Assembly (NCBI GenBank): GCA_035506295.1
Contig: DATJPR010000229.1
Coordinates: 1 to 18,980 of the forward strand
Length of the DNA: 18,980 nt
Direction: 5' to 3'
Source of the DNA: DATJPR01 sp035506295
Lineage (GTDB): Bacteria; Bacteroidota; Ignavibacteria; UBA10030; UBA6906
Each line of letters begins with the position of its first letter. The stretch's first letter is position 1. Positions 6,544-15,243 of this stretch are shown here, piece after piece. The translations under genes were made by a program, and so were the position numbers. Below the pieces are notes generated by a model. The model was not told where the DNA came from, made no database searches, and saw only the letters and a program-made list of their open reading frames with translations.

Positions 6544-8625
6544 TTTGATGAGTATCATCTTTCGAGCAGCTGTGAAATTCCCGGAGGTAAGGCGATAGAA
6601 GTATACACCGCTGGATACGTGAGTTCCGTCGAAGGTGAAAATGAATTTCCCTGCTGGAAACCTGCCATCTGCTAACACTGCAACTTCTTGTCCAAGCACG
6701 TCATACACAACAAGACGTATCCCACTGTCTGCTGTCCACTGTCCGCTAATAACTGTTTTCGGATTGAACGGGTTGGGAAAATTCTGGTACAGGAGGATGT
6801 GCTCCGGCACTTCGTTCCCGGCGTCGGCGACGGTAGTCACCATTTCATTCAGCGGCCGGCGCCACACAACGCCGCCGCTGATCCCGACATAGAGATTCTC
6901 CGCGTAAAGTGCAAGGGTGTTACAGATCGCATCAGTCAGGCCGGCGTTCGCGGCCGTCCACGTCGTCCCGTTGTTCGTCGAGAGAAAAACGCCGGACCCA
7001 TTCGTCCCTGCGAAGAGATTTGCGCCGAGAACAGCGAAGGACAGGACCGCAGGCGGAGGCAATCCGTCGTTCGCCGAGGTCCACAAGGCGCCGTCGTTTG
7101 TTGAGCAATAGACCCCGCCGGAGGTGGCTGCGAACAGGCGTGTTCCGGTCGTGGCGAGGGCGAGGATGTTCCTGCTTGTCAACCCGGAGTCACATGCGGT
7201 CCAGAGTGCGCCACCGTTGGTCGAGACGAAGATGCCGTCCGGGGTGCCGGCAAAGAGCGTGCTCCCCGATTGAACAAGGGCGGAGACAAATTTTCTCGTA
7301 ATGCCGGTGTCGCTTTTCACCCAACTTGCGCCATTGTCCGTTGAGAGGAAGAGACCCCCCGATGTTCCGGCAACCACGTTACGGCCGAAGGCGGCAAGGG
7401 CAAGGATGTTCAAATTTGTCGGCCCAGCGGCGGTGGACACCCACGTCGCTCCCAGGTCCGGAGAACGGTAGACTCCCCCATACCCCGTCCCGGCAAACAG
7501 AAATGAGTCAGACAACGCGAGAGAATAGATGAAGGCATTTTTCAGCCCTGTGTTCCTCCGCATCCAACTGAAGCCTCCGTCAGTCGAGCGGCATACCCCC
7601 CCACCGTAGGTTCCATCATAGAGGCATCCTCCGGAGGCGATCATGTTCTTCGATTGCGCGCCATTCATCCCGGCATCAGTTTCCGACCAGCTCCCGCCTT
7701 GATCGGTCGATTGACAGAGACCTCCTCCAAATATCCCGGCAAACATTTTCGTGTCGCGCACAGCGAGCGTGTACACATAGAGGTTGGTGAGCCCGGCGTT
7801 CGTCTGCGTCCACTCTCCGCCATTGTTGGTCGAACGATAGATTCCTTTGGCGGTCTCCCCCGCAAAGATATCCAAACCTCCCAGCCCATCAGGACAGACC
7901 GCAAGGCACTTAACATAGGCGATGCCCGCACCACTGCTGATCCCTTTCCAGTTTGCCCCTCCATCTGTTGATTGGAACACGCCCTGACCACTTGTGCCGG
8001 CGAAGATTGAAGATCCGCTGAAGGCGAAGTTGTTGATCCCGATGTCCGGAAGACCGGCTCCTGTCGCTGACCAGGTCGCCCCATTGTTGGTCGAAATGAA
8101 TGCGCCGGCGTCGGTCCCGGCAAAGATCGTCGTGCCTGAGATGCCAAGGGCGCCAACATTGCTGCTTGGCAAGCCCGTAACCGAGGGAGACCAGCTTCCT
8201 CCCCAGTCGGTTGAGACGAAAATCCCGTCACCCCACGTCCCCACGAAAATGTTCGGGCCTGAAATCGCGAGACAGTCGGTGTAATCACCTGACTGCCCGA
8301 CGGTGTCCTTCTTCCATGTCGCGCCGTTGTCGGTAGAGTGGAAGACGCCACCTCCGTTTGTCGCCGCGAACACCTTTGATCCGGAGGCAGCGACTGCCAA
8401 GACGTCCAGGCATGCCATTCCGGAATTTGCGGGACTCCATGATCCCCCATCATTGGTGGAAACGAATATGCCGCATTCCTCCGTGGCCGCGAAGAGAAAT
8501 GGACCGTTCACGGCGATGCTGTTCACCGTCGCCCCGAAGGGTCCGTTCGTGGGCGCCCACTGGGAATGTGCTCCCTGACTGATGAGAGAAACGAAAATGA
8601 CACAACTCAAGACATGGATTCTCAT
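6541..8625 (-). CDS. secreted 14-repeat Asp-box (BNR/Ycf48-like) double propeller with T9SS sorting domain
   Basis: 694 residues. A signal peptide (MRIHVLSCVIFVSLISQGAHS) precedes about 14 tandem repeats of roughly 40 residues, of the form LFAGTxGGVFxSTNNGxTWTxxNxGL. Thirteen clear Asp-box motifs (STNNGATW, STDNGASW and variants) are seen plus one degenerate last unit (NLYVGISGGVVW). Fourteen repeats suggest two seven-bladed propellers in tandem. The fold occurs in sialidase-like and Ycf48-like proteins, but no sialidase active-site residues were recognised, so a binding role is more likely. Residues 615-694 form a T9SS type A domain (NFPNPFNP, VYDVLGQEV, GVYFYRL). AAGGAGG five bases before the ATG at 8625 sets the start; an in-frame ATG at 8787 would put a non-signal leader in front of the signal peptide. 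It is divergent from the GH1 gene. Confidence 0.88.
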   Translation of the reverse strand: MRIHVLSCVIFVSLISQGAHSQWAPTNGPFGATVNSIAVNGPFLFAATEECGIFVSTNDGGSWSPANSGMACLDVLAVAASGSKVFAATNGGGVFHSTDNGATWKKDTVGQSGDYTDCLAISGPNIFVGTWGDGIFVSTDWGGSWSPSVTGLPSSNVGALGISGTTIFAGTDAGAFISTNNGATWSATGAGLPDIGINNFAFSGSSIFAGTSGQGVFQSTDGGANWKGISSGAGIAYVKCLAVCPDGLGGLDIFAGETAKGIYRSTNNGGEWTQTNAGLTNLYVYTLAVRDTKMFAGIFGGGLCQSTDQGGSWSETDAGMNGAQSKNMIASGGCLYDGTYGGGVCRSTDGGFSWMRRNTGLKNAFIYSLALSDSFLFAGTGYGGVYRSPDLGATWVSTAAGPTNLNILALAAFGRNVVAGTSGGLFLSTDNGASWVKSDTGITRKFVSALVQSGSTLFAGTPDGIFVSTNGGALWTACDSGLTSRNILALATTGTRLFAATSGGVYCSTNDGALWTSANDGLPPPAVLSFAVLGANLFAGTNGSGVFLSTNNGTTWTAANAGLTDAICNTLALYAENLYVGISGGVVWRRPLNEMVTTVADAGNEVPEHILLYQNFPNPFNPKTVISGQWTADSGIRLVVYDVLGQEVAVLADGRFPAGKFIFTFDGTHVSSGVYFYRLTSGNFTAARKMILIK
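6724..6758 (-). repeat. 7-bp repeat tract inside a T9SS sorting domain
   Basis: Units ACTGTCT, GCTGTCC, ACTGTCC and two degenerate units lie at the same place in the domain as the tract at 2585-2619, encoding QWTADS on the minus strand. The two sorting domains are paralogous along their whole length. Confidence 0.75.
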
Positions 8626-8660
8626 GGTGTCCTCCTTTGCGAGGAGCGGAAGGTCAGGAG

Positions 8661-8682
8661 GCCGGTTCTTCGAGAAACCGGC
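8661..8682 (-). promoter_or_regulatory. leader hairpin upstream of the double-propeller gene
   Basis: GCCGGTT and AACCGGC form a perfect 7-bp stem around an 8-nt centre that can itself add two to three pairs. It lies 36 nt before the start codon in the likely 5' leader, just upstream of the ribosome-binding site. Its role is unknown. Confidence 0.35.
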
Positions 8683-8834
8683 ATGCGGAAAAACTTCAGG
8701 TGCAATTCCAGAAGGCGGGAAGGCTTGCGCCACTCTGCGGTCAAGGCGGGGTCTACAACGAAAGGACTGAACCAGACTCCCAAGCAATTCTCCCCTGGCC
8801 GGTCAAGCCATCGGGCGCCCGTGTGTCTGCGATG

Positions 8835-8865
8835 ACAACTTAGTACTCCCCTCAAGCAAAGTCAA
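8835..8865 (-). promoter_or_regulatory. promoter candidate for the double-propeller gene
   Basis: On the minus strand TTGACT is followed after 17 bases by TAAGTT. The -10 match is only partial, but the spacing equals that of the other promoters in the window. The leader would be about 200 nt. Confidence 0.35.
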
Positions 8866-8880
8866 ACTGCCCGCATCAAT

Positions 8881-8894
8881 GTGCACGCGTGCAC
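8881..8894. promoter_or_regulatory. perfect 14-bp palindrome, candidate operator
   Basis: GTGCACGCGTGCAC is a perfect palindrome midway between the two divergent promoter candidates. Its length and symmetry suit a dimeric helix-turn-helix regulator. No regulator gene is next to it. Confidence 0.45.
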
Positions 8895-8924
8895 GATTGC
8901 ATGTCTACTTCTGCGGATTGTAGC

Positions 8925-8955
8925 TTGAACTTCCCGCGTCCTTCCGCTATCTTCG
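8925..8955 (+). promoter_or_regulatory. promoter candidate for the GH1 gene
   Basis: TTG, 20 bases, then TATCTTCG, one mismatch from the Bacteroidota TAnnTTTG element. This gives a leader of about 70 nt to the ATG at 9034. Confidence 0.45.
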
Positions 8956-9033
8956 GCCTATCGGCCTTCTTGCCGCGCATATCCGTTAGTGAAGGTCCTT
9001 GCACATCAAGGCGAAATATCTGCGCAGGATCCC

Positions 9034-10482
9034 ATGAAAAGACTCCGTCGTACAATTTTGGTCGTCGTAGTTCTTGTGCTCGCGTATGCAGGGGCAATCC
9101 TCGGGTTCAGAGAGCCGGAGAGTAACCTGGTTCTCAACCGGGACTCCCTGCGCACCGATGCACTTCATTTTGGCAAGGACTTCCTCTGGGGTGCATCGAC
9201 ATCCGCGTATCAGGTCGAAGGCAATTGCCCCAACTGCAACTGGGCCGTCTTCGAGACGACGCCGGATGCTTTTGGTCGACCCCGCATTGCGCACGGGGAA
9301 AAGTGCGGAGTGGCGGCGGATCACTGGAACAGGTACAAAGAAGACATTCAGCTCCTGAAAGAGCTCCATCTCAACGCCTTTCGATTCTCCGTGGAATGGA
9401 GCAAAGTGGAGCCCGAGGAAGGCGTCTTTTCGGATTCCGCGCTCAACCATTACGAAGCCGTCGTGGATGAACTCCGCGCGAATGGGATCGAGCCTTTCAT
9501 CACCCTCCATCATTTCACCGACCCGCTCTGGTTTACCCGGCGAGGAGGATTCGAACAGGATGACGCTCCAGCGCTCCTTGCCCATTACGCCGCGAAGGTG
9601 GCTCAACGACTCGGATCGAAGGTCCGCTTCTGGTCGACGATCAACGAGCCGAATGTCTACGCGATCGAAGGGTACTACCGCGGGACCTTCCCTCCCGGAG
9701 TGCGGGATCCACCCCGGGCCGCCCACGTTTTTCAGAACCTGCTTCGAGCCCATACGGCCTGCTATCAGGCGATCAAAAGCGTCAGGCCCGATGCGCAGAT
9801 CGGACTCCTCGAGAACATCTTTGTGTTCGATCCTCCCCAGCCCTGGAACCTTTCCGACGTCGTGCTCGCCCATCTTCTGAACGCCGCCCTCTCGACCTCG
9901 GTGATCGACTACCTGACGACGGGCGTCTTCGACTACTCGCTCCCGGGCATTGCGAGCATGCATTTTGACAGCGGCGTGCCCGGCGCGTTCGATTTCATCG
10001 GCCTCAACTATTACTCTCGCCTCCGGTATCATCTGGCACCATTTTCGGAAGAGAAGATCGTCGACGCGCGGATGTTGCCACGTGAGCAGCTTACTGACAA
10101 AGGGTGGGAAATCTATCCCGAGGGACTCTACCGCGCGCTCCGCATGATTTCCTCGCGGACCTCCAAACCGATCTACATCACGGAAAACGGGATCGCCGAC
10201 GACAGCGACTTGAGGCGGGCAAGCTTCATCGAGGACCATATCCTCGTCGCGAATCGGGCGATCCGCGACGGGATGAATGTGAAAGGGTATTTCTACTGGT
10301 CTCTCATGGACAACTTCGAGTGGGTCGACGGATTTGGCGTACGATTCGGGCTGTATGCGGTTGACTACGCGACACAGGCGCGCACACTGCGGAAAGGAAG
10401 TCTACGTTACAGAGAAATCGTTGACCGCTGGGAAAAGTCCCATCTTCCCGCCACGTTGCCGGTAGCAACGGGTCGACGGTGA
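9034..10482 (+). CDS. membrane-anchored GH1 beta-glycosidase
   Basis: 482 residues. A basic start (MKRLRR) and one hydrophobic segment (about 8-25) with no clear signal-peptidase site suggest an N-terminal anchor with the enzyme in the periplasm. The rest is a complete glycoside hydrolase family 1 barrel: FLWGASTSAYQVEG (Gln60), TLHHFTDPLWF, the acid/base TINEPN (Glu205), NYYSR, the nucleophile YITENG (Glu384), and the sugar-binding YWSLMDNFEW (Trp422, Glu429, Trp430). All active-site residues expected for a retaining beta-glucosidase or beta-galactosidase are present, so it should be active; the exact sugar cannot be told. AGGA five bases before the ATG supports this start. A GTG at 8989 would add 15 residues in front of the basic stretch. 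It is the only recognisable enzyme with an assigned catalytic mechanism in the window and is convergent with the barrel gene, 25 bp apart. Confidence 0.93.
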   Translation: MKRLRRTILVVVVLVLAYAGAILGFREPESNLVLNRDSLRTDALHFGKDFLWGASTSAYQVEGNCPNCNWAVFETTPDAFGRPRIAHGEKCGVAADHWNRYKEDIQLLKELHLNAFRFSVEWSKVEPEEGVFSDSALNHYEAVVDELRANGIEPFITLHHFTDPLWFTRRGGFEQDDAPALLAHYAAKVAQRLGSKVRFWSTINEPNVYAIEGYYRGTFPPGVRDPPRAAHVFQNLLRAHTACYQAIKSVRPDAQIGLLENIFVFDPPQPWNLSDVVLAHLLNAALSTSVIDYLTTGVFDYSLPGIASMHFDSGVPGAFDFIGLNYYSRLRYHLAPFSEEKIVDARMLPREQLTDKGWEIYPEGLYRALRMISSRTSKPIYITENGIADDSDLRRASFIEDHILVANRAIRDGMNVKGYFYWSLMDNFEWVDGFGVRFGLYAVDYATQARTLRKGSLRYREIVDRWEKSHLPATLPVATGRR

Positions 10483-10507
10483 AACGGCCGTCCCAAAGGA
10501 CAGGTGC

Positions 10508-12205
10508 CTATCGCTCCAAGCCGAAGACGACCAACAATCTGAAGCTCACCGGCTCCTGCACTGCCCAGACATTCCCTTGCGTGAGGTCGACGAGGGTCGT
10601 GCCCGACTCCGCGAGCTCGGTCGTTTTGGTCAGGAGATACGCGAGAGGGAAATTCATGGACGCGAGGATTTGCGCCGGACCGAAACCGTAGGAAATCCCG
10701 ATCGATCCGGTCATCCAGGTTTCGTTCTTGTAGTCGTGGCGCGTAGAGGATGGATTGAAAACGTATCCGCTGCTTCCCCCCGTGATCGTGGAGCTCCCGT
10801 AGTCCTTTCTAATAAAACTGAATTTGCGCAGCAGCAGGAGTGAAGCCAAGGCGGAAAATCGCCCGCTGATATTGATGGCGCTCGACGCTTCGATGCCGAA
10901 TGAAAGAGCCGTATTTCTTCCCCTTGAGTATGTCTCCCAGGATGGACTGAAGCCGTCCGTATACGGAGAGGAATCCATGATGACGCCGTACTGTGTCGCC
11001 CCTGCCACGCCGTTCCAACGAGGAGAGGTGTTCTCCATCCCCACCGTCGAGAGCTCGCAGAGCAGTCCGAAGTCAAAGTAGCTCTTCCCAAAGCGATAGT
11101 TCACCCAGGGATTAATCTCCAGGGTGTACTCATTCTCCGCATCGTTGCTCAGCGGTTCGGTATCGACGCTCTGCTCGCTGCTCACGATGCTGTTGTCACG
11201 ATCGGCGTACTGAAGGAAGAACAATAGTCCAGCCTCGGCATCCCCGAATTTCCAGAGCCGGATCTTGGAGTACGCGCGGATCAGATCGTTGGCAATGGCG
11301 TCCTGGTATCGGCTGTCCGTGAAGTAGAACCCGTCGAAATTGGATTCGGGGATCGAATCCGGAAGAGTGCTCTGCCAGTAGTAATGTTGCCCGCGCTCAC
11401 TCAGTCGTCGAAAGCGAATCGCACTCTTGGTGTCGCCCTGTTCGTAGCTGAGCTGCAGATCAAGCTGTCCGCCTCTATAGAGCGTGTAGTCGTTCAGGAA
11501 CCACGCGTCGAAATTCTGCTCCGTCATGTGAAAGATGTGCGCGCAGGGTGATGTCGTCCATCCCCACGTCAGGTGGTTGGAGGTGACGGGCGCTCCATTT
11601 CTGACAAAGCTGATCTGTGATTCCGGCGGAGAGGACTTGATCGTCTGATACTGCACTCGGAGGCCGAAGGGGTTGCCGAAGAGATAGTTTGCGTAGACCA
11701 TTTGGAGATCGTAATACCTTCGGGCGGCATTCGTCTGCGCGCTGACGGGGATCAGCTCGAGCGTGTTGTTATTCCTGACAACCCCATCCACCTGCAATTC
11801 CAAGTCGACGCGATTTGTCCCGAGCTCTGCATAGACTTTTCCCCAATCGCCGTAGTTCCATATCGCACCTGCACTGTACCTGTTGTTGTAGGCGTATCCC
11901 GACGAATGCATGTAGGATCGGACAGCGCTCGGATTTCCTGCATATCCGTCGGGGACGGGAAAATCGAAGTTGCTGTAGTTGCTGATGTAGGTGTCGTTTG
12001 GGCGGTCGGTGATGTTGGTGACGTTGCCCTGCCACGGAAGTGTCTGAGGATACACATAAAAGAACACCGCTTTGCTCGGCCATCGGAGGATGTCGTGGGG
12101 AAAACCCAGGAAGGTGTAAAAGGGATTGCTGCCGATGGTGAAGTACGGATTAGCCAGCGCGGACGACGCAAAAACCAGCAGGAAAGGAACTGTCAGTCGC
12201 TTCAT
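10508..12205 (-). CDS. outer-membrane beta-barrel candidate, unknown function
   Basis: 565 residues. A signal peptide (MKRLTVPFLLVFASSALA, then NPYFTIG) is followed by a protein rich in Tyr, Phe, Trp, Asn and Ser with many alternating polar/hydrophobic stretches, for example LDLQLSYEQGD, YTLEINPWVNYRFG, YFDFGLLCELST, LSFGIEASSAINISG and WMTGSIGISYGFG. These look like paired transmembrane beta-strands. The final segment, SFRLLVVFGLER, is strand-like but does not end in the aromatic residue usual for barrels. I do not recognise the family. A role as porin, channel or capsule-associated barrel is possible but not shown. AGGAG six bases before the ATG at 12205 sets the start, and a good promoter lies at 12310-12338. 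Confidence 0.65.
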   Translation of the reverse strand: MKRLTVPFLLVFASSALANPYFTIGSNPFYTFLGFPHDILRWPSKAVFFYVYPQTLPWQGNVTNITDRPNDTYISNYSNFDFPVPDGYAGNPSAVRSYMHSSGYAYNNRYSAGAIWNYGDWGKVYAELGTNRVDLELQVDGVVRNNNTLELIPVSAQTNAARRYYDLQMVYANYLFGNPFGLRVQYQTIKSSPPESQISFVRNGAPVTSNHLTWGWTTSPCAHIFHMTEQNFDAWFLNDYTLYRGGQLDLQLSYEQGDTKSAIRFRRLSERGQHYYWQSTLPDSIPESNFDGFYFTDSRYQDAIANDLIRAYSKIRLWKFGDAEAGLLFFLQYADRDNSIVSSEQSVDTEPLSNDAENEYTLEINPWVNYRFGKSYFDFGLLCELSTVGMENTSPRWNGVAGATQYGVIMDSSPYTDGFSPSWETYSRGRNTALSFGIEASSAINISGRFSALASLLLLRKFSFIRKDYGSSTITGGSSGYVFNPSSTRHDYKNETWMTGSIGISYGFGPAQILASMNFPLAYLLTKTTELAESGTTLVDLTQGNVWAVQEPVSFRLLVVFGLER

Positions 12206-12309
12206 GGAAGACTCCTGCAAGGTGGAATGCTGACACAGATTCCTTCAGGCACAAGGAAAACACCAGTCTTCTCCCTCTCCTATTCTCAATAAGGCATGTT
12301 TTTGCGAAT

Positions 12310-12338
12310 ATGATAATAAAGTCGAATTCCATTGTCAA
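12310..12338 (-). promoter_or_regulatory. promoter for the outer-membrane barrel gene
   Basis: On the minus strand TTGACA is followed after exactly 17 bases by TATCAT, the best promoter match in the window. It gives a leader of about 100 nt to the start at 12205. Confidence 0.6.
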
Positions 12339-12491
12339 GTAAATTCTTCGGCGCGCTCCCTTTCGAGCGTGGGAATTCCCAAATCGACCATGATCTGGCA
12401 TTCGATCCCGGTCCGCTTCGTATATTGCGATGAGTCCATAGCGAGCAGGGGAGGCCTCTCTTCACATCTTCCAAGGGAACAGGAGGCAGCC

Positions 12492-14156
12492 ATGACCGGT
12501 GGAATAATGTTGCGTCGCTCGTGTGTCTTTGTGTTTCTCTCCTTTCTTCCGCTCCAACCTTTGACACTTCACAGCCAGCCGCCCATCACCCGCTGTCTAT
12601 GGAAGTATTTCACGGGGCCGGCGCAGGTTCAATCTCCAGCAGTCGGTCCGGACGGGACTATCTACATTGGCAGTGGTCGATACAATGAAACCCTGCCGTC
12701 CGACGGTCTCTTCGCGGTCAAGCCCGGCGGCACCCAGCAGTGGACGCTCACGCTGGGGATGACGGTCCATTCGAGTGTGGCGCTCGATCAGGAAGGCAAT
12801 CTGTACTTCATCGCCGGGGACGCGAACAAGCCCGACTCAATGGGTGCCGCACTGTATTCCCTTGATGCGTCAGGAAATCTCCGGTGGAAACTCGACAGCA
12901 TCGGATGGATGGCCCCCATTCCCAACACCGGCTTCACGCCGGCTATTGCCACGGACGGAACCATCTATGTTTGTGGGCGCTTTAGTCTGTTCGCGGTGCG
13001 TCGCGACGGAACAGTCAGATGGAAGCACGACTTCCCTCTATTTGATAACATCTTCGGCTCAGGCGAACGGCACACTGCAGGCAATCACCGAAGCGCTCCG
13101 ACCATAGCAAGCGACGGGACGGTCTACGTGAACACGATGCGCGGAGGGCACGAAGGTGGAGAGCAGGTGGAAGGCGGCGTATATGCCTTTGATTCACTTG
13201 GCAACGTGAAATGGCGCACGTACGACATGGGCGGTACCGCAGCGCCTGTCATCGGCGGGGATGGGACCATCTATTCGGCAATCGGGGGGTACGGTGTCGT
13301 CACGGATACCAGCAATGCTCCGAGACTCCTCGCGATTCGTCCAGATGGCACGCGAAAGTGGGCTGTCGAGACGCAGCTGTGGTGCGAAGCCTCTCCCTCC
13401 ATCGGAGCCGATGGGACGCTGTACATTGGCACGACACATCACCCGCTCGATGTACCGGGCTGGTTTCATGCGATATCACCTGAGGGGCAAATCAAGTGGA
13501 CGTACGACACCGCACCCGATGTGAAAAATGATTCCGCCTCACAGGTGAATCCACCCGACATCTACGATTCCCCGGTCATCGATGCGAACGGGCTTATTTA
13601 TTTCGGAAACGAAGCCGGCCGTTTCTACGCCATGAATCCCGATGGCACGGTGGCCTGGCTTGATCTGGTCACGTCCCAGAAATATGGTTCGCCCGCAATC
13701 GCCAACGACGGCACGATCTATATACCGTCGGACACCAAGGTTGATTTCGACCACTACGCCTTGATCGCACTGCAGGGCGGCGGGGGCGGTCTGGCCGATT
13801 CGCCCTGGCCGAAGTTCAGACAGAACAACGCGAACACAGGACAGGCGCCGGTTTCGGCTCCGACCGCAGTTGTCAGACGCACCGCGCCATTACATGGCAT
13901 CGAGCTATTCCCGAATTACCCAGATCCGTTCAACCCAACAACACATATCCGATTTCAGATATCTGATTTCAGATATCTGAAATTAGGGGTCTATGATCTT
14001 CTCGGAAGAGCCGTGGCCATGCTGGTCAACAGCGTCGAGGGTCCGGGGACGTACACCGTCGAATTCGACGGATCGCACCTGGCGAGCGGGATGTATCTTT
14101 GCAGATTGAGCGCTGGAGATTTCACCCAGGTCCGCAAACTGTGTCTCCTTCGGTGA
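12492..14156 (+). CDS. secreted PQQ-like propeller with T9SS sorting domain
   Basis: 554 residues. A signal peptide (LRRSCVFVFLSFLPLQPLTLHS) is followed by about eight repeats carrying DGTIY-type strands (PDGTIYIGSG, EGNLYFIAGD, TDGTIYVCGR, SDGTVYVNTM, GDGTIYSAIG, ADGTLYIGTT, ANGLIYFGNE, NDGTIYIPSD), each with a partner strand such as GTVRWKHDF or GQIKWTYD. This is the PQQ-enzyme-like (BamB-like) propeller pattern, and eight blades fits that fold. No alcohol-dehydrogenase cofactor residues were recognised, so catalysis is not assumed. A Gly-rich linker leads to a T9SS type A domain (475-554: NYPDPFNPTT, VYDLLGRAV, GMYLCRL). AGGAGG five bases before the ATG at 12492 sets the start; an in-frame ATG at 12369 would add a leader that is not signal-like. 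The sorting domain holds a 7-bp-period tract. Confidence 0.87.
   Translation: MTGGIMLRRSCVFVFLSFLPLQPLTLHSQPPITRCLWKYFTGPAQVQSPAVGPDGTIYIGSGRYNETLPSDGLFAVKPGGTQQWTLTLGMTVHSSVALDQEGNLYFIAGDANKPDSMGAALYSLDASGNLRWKLDSIGWMAPIPNTGFTPAIATDGTIYVCGRFSLFAVRRDGTVRWKHDFPLFDNIFGSGERHTAGNHRSAPTIASDGTVYVNTMRGGHEGGEQVEGGVYAFDSLGNVKWRTYDMGGTAAPVIGGDGTIYSAIGGYGVVTDTSNAPRLLAIRPDGTRKWAVETQLWCEASPSIGADGTLYIGTTHHPLDVPGWFHAISPEGQIKWTYDTAPDVKNDSASQVNPPDIYDSPVIDANGLIYFGNEAGRFYAMNPDGTVAWLDLVTSQKYGSPAIANDGTIYIPSDTKVDFDHYALIALQGGGGGLADSPWPKFRQNNANTGQAPVSAPTAVVRRTAPLHGIELFPNYPDPFNPTTHIRFQISDFRYLKLGVYDLLGRAVAMLVNSVEGPGTYTVEFDGSHLASGMYLCRLSAGDFTQVRKLCLLR
13951..13985 (+). repeat. 7-bp-period tract (14-bp unit twice) inside a T9SS sorting domain
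   Basis: GATTTCAGATATCT is perfectly repeated twice (13951-13978) and followed by a related 7-mer, GAAATTA. It reads as five 7-mers and encodes FQISDFRYLK in the same strand where the other two propellers carry the ACTGTCC-type tract. Confidence 0.8.
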
Positions 14157-14176
14157 CCGGGGTGCAACGATGTCGG

Positions 14177-15091
14177 TCATCCGTCGGCACGGACGGTACG
14201 CAACTTCGAGTACAGCTGTTTCCCGTTTGCCGCCAGCAGTCCGAGGAGCACGAGTGTCGTGCCAGCGGCGGTCTGTGGTCCGAGCGATTCTCCAAGAATG
14301 GCCGCCCCGAGTATCACGGCAATGATGGGGTTGATGAACGAGGAGAGCGAGAGGTACACCGCTTCGATCCTCTTCAAGAGCCAGTAGTATGTCACGAAGG
14401 CAAGGACCGATCCGACTGCGGCAAGATATAGAACAGACCCGATTGCAGCTCCATCAAGCTGCACTGGCTTTCCTCTGTCCAGGGTAAGACCGAGGACGAG
14501 CAGGAGGAGCGTTGCCATCGACATGCCGACCCAATTCATCGCGAAGGGATCGATCGCCTGCCCGTGCTTCTTGACCTGGATGAGCGCGAACGCCTGAAGA
14601 ATGGTGCTCAACAATACTGCTCCCATTCCCGCGACGGCCGACGAATCGGCAACCCGAAGATCAGCAGAAAAAATCACCAGGAGGCCTGCAATGCCGAGGA
14701 CGATGCCGGCAATCTTGAATGACGTCAAGCGCTCGCGTTCGAGAAGGAAATGTGAAAAAAGTGCGACGCAGAACGGATAGGCGGCAAAGAGGACGCTGGA
14801 GAGTCCGCTCGAGATAAACTGCTCGCCCCAGTACACCAGAGCATAGCAGATACCGAATGAAAGTGTGCCGAGCACGACGTACACCTTCTTTGCATCGCGC
14901 GTCAGCGGCACCTTTGCCCGCCGCACCCGGACGAGGACGAAGAGGATCATCGAGGCAATCGCGAAGCGGATCGCCGCCCCGAGAAACGGCGGCATGCTGC
15001 CCAACCCGATCTTGATCGCGAGCCAGGTGGAGCCCCACACGAAGCAGACAATCGCAAATCCTATCCAGATCCGAAACCGTTCCGAATTCAT
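14177..15091 (-). CDS. EamA/DMT-family inner-membrane transporter
   Basis: 304 residues with ten hydrophobic segments in two five-helix halves, the standard EamA layout and length. The first half opens with the typical WIGFAIVCFVWGSTWLAIKIGL and includes PPFLGAAIRFAIAS and YALVYWGEQFISSGLSSVLFAAYPF. The second half has LIQVKKHG, then VLAFVTYYWLLKRIEAVYLSLSSFINPIIAVILGA and the last helix. Family members export amino acids, purines or small metabolites by proton antiport; the substrate here is unknown. The start at 15091 is chosen because the first membrane helix follows at once; an in-frame ATG at 15196 would add 35 residues of unlikely sequence. The ribosome-binding site is weak. It is convergent with the PQQ-like propeller gene, 20 bp apart. 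Confidence 0.88.
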   Translation of the reverse strand: MNSERFRIWIGFAIVCFVWGSTWLAIKIGLGSMPPFLGAAIRFAIASMILFVLVRVRRAKVPLTRDAKKVYVVLGTLSFGICYALVYWGEQFISSGLSSVLFAAYPFCVALFSHFLLERERLTSFKIAGIVLGIAGLLVIFSADLRVADSSAVAGMGAVLLSTILQAFALIQVKKHGQAIDPFAMNWVGMSMATLLLLVLGLTLDRGKPVQLDGAAIGSVLYLAAVGSVLAFVTYYWLLKRIEAVYLSLSSFINPIIAVILGAAILGESLGPQTAAGTTLVLLGLLAANGKQLYSKLRTVRADG

Positions 15092-15188
15092 GGTGATGAA
15101 TATACGAATTCTGCCTTTCCCGTTGAAGCGAGCTGGAACCGAAGCACCGGACAAATTGGCGATCCTCCCATGGTGCGTTGAAGACACA

Positions 15189-15216
15189 AATCCCACACCG
15201 TGAATGATGTGGGATT
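15189..15216 (-). terminator. hairpin terminator candidate after the FG-GAP-like gene
   Basis: AATCCCACA and TGTGGGATT form a perfect 9-bp stem with a 10-nt loop, about 30 bp after the stop at 15244 on the minus strand. The T-richness after it is modest. Confidence 0.5.
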
Positions 15217-15243
15217 CGGTTTCTCTATCGTGTTAGGCGCGAT

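Larger units (their letters stand above)
8626..9033. other. divergent intergenic control region
   Basis: No gene is seen in these 408 bp. They hold a leader hairpin (8661-8682), promoter candidates on both strands (8835-8865 minus, 8925-8955 plus) and a perfect palindrome between them (8881-8894). Confidence 0.55.

Noticed and set aside
8986..10239. Minus-strand open frame of 417 codons opposite the GH1 gene
   Set aside because: The plus strand encodes a complete GH1 enzyme with all active-site residues; the antisense frame has no recognisable fold.
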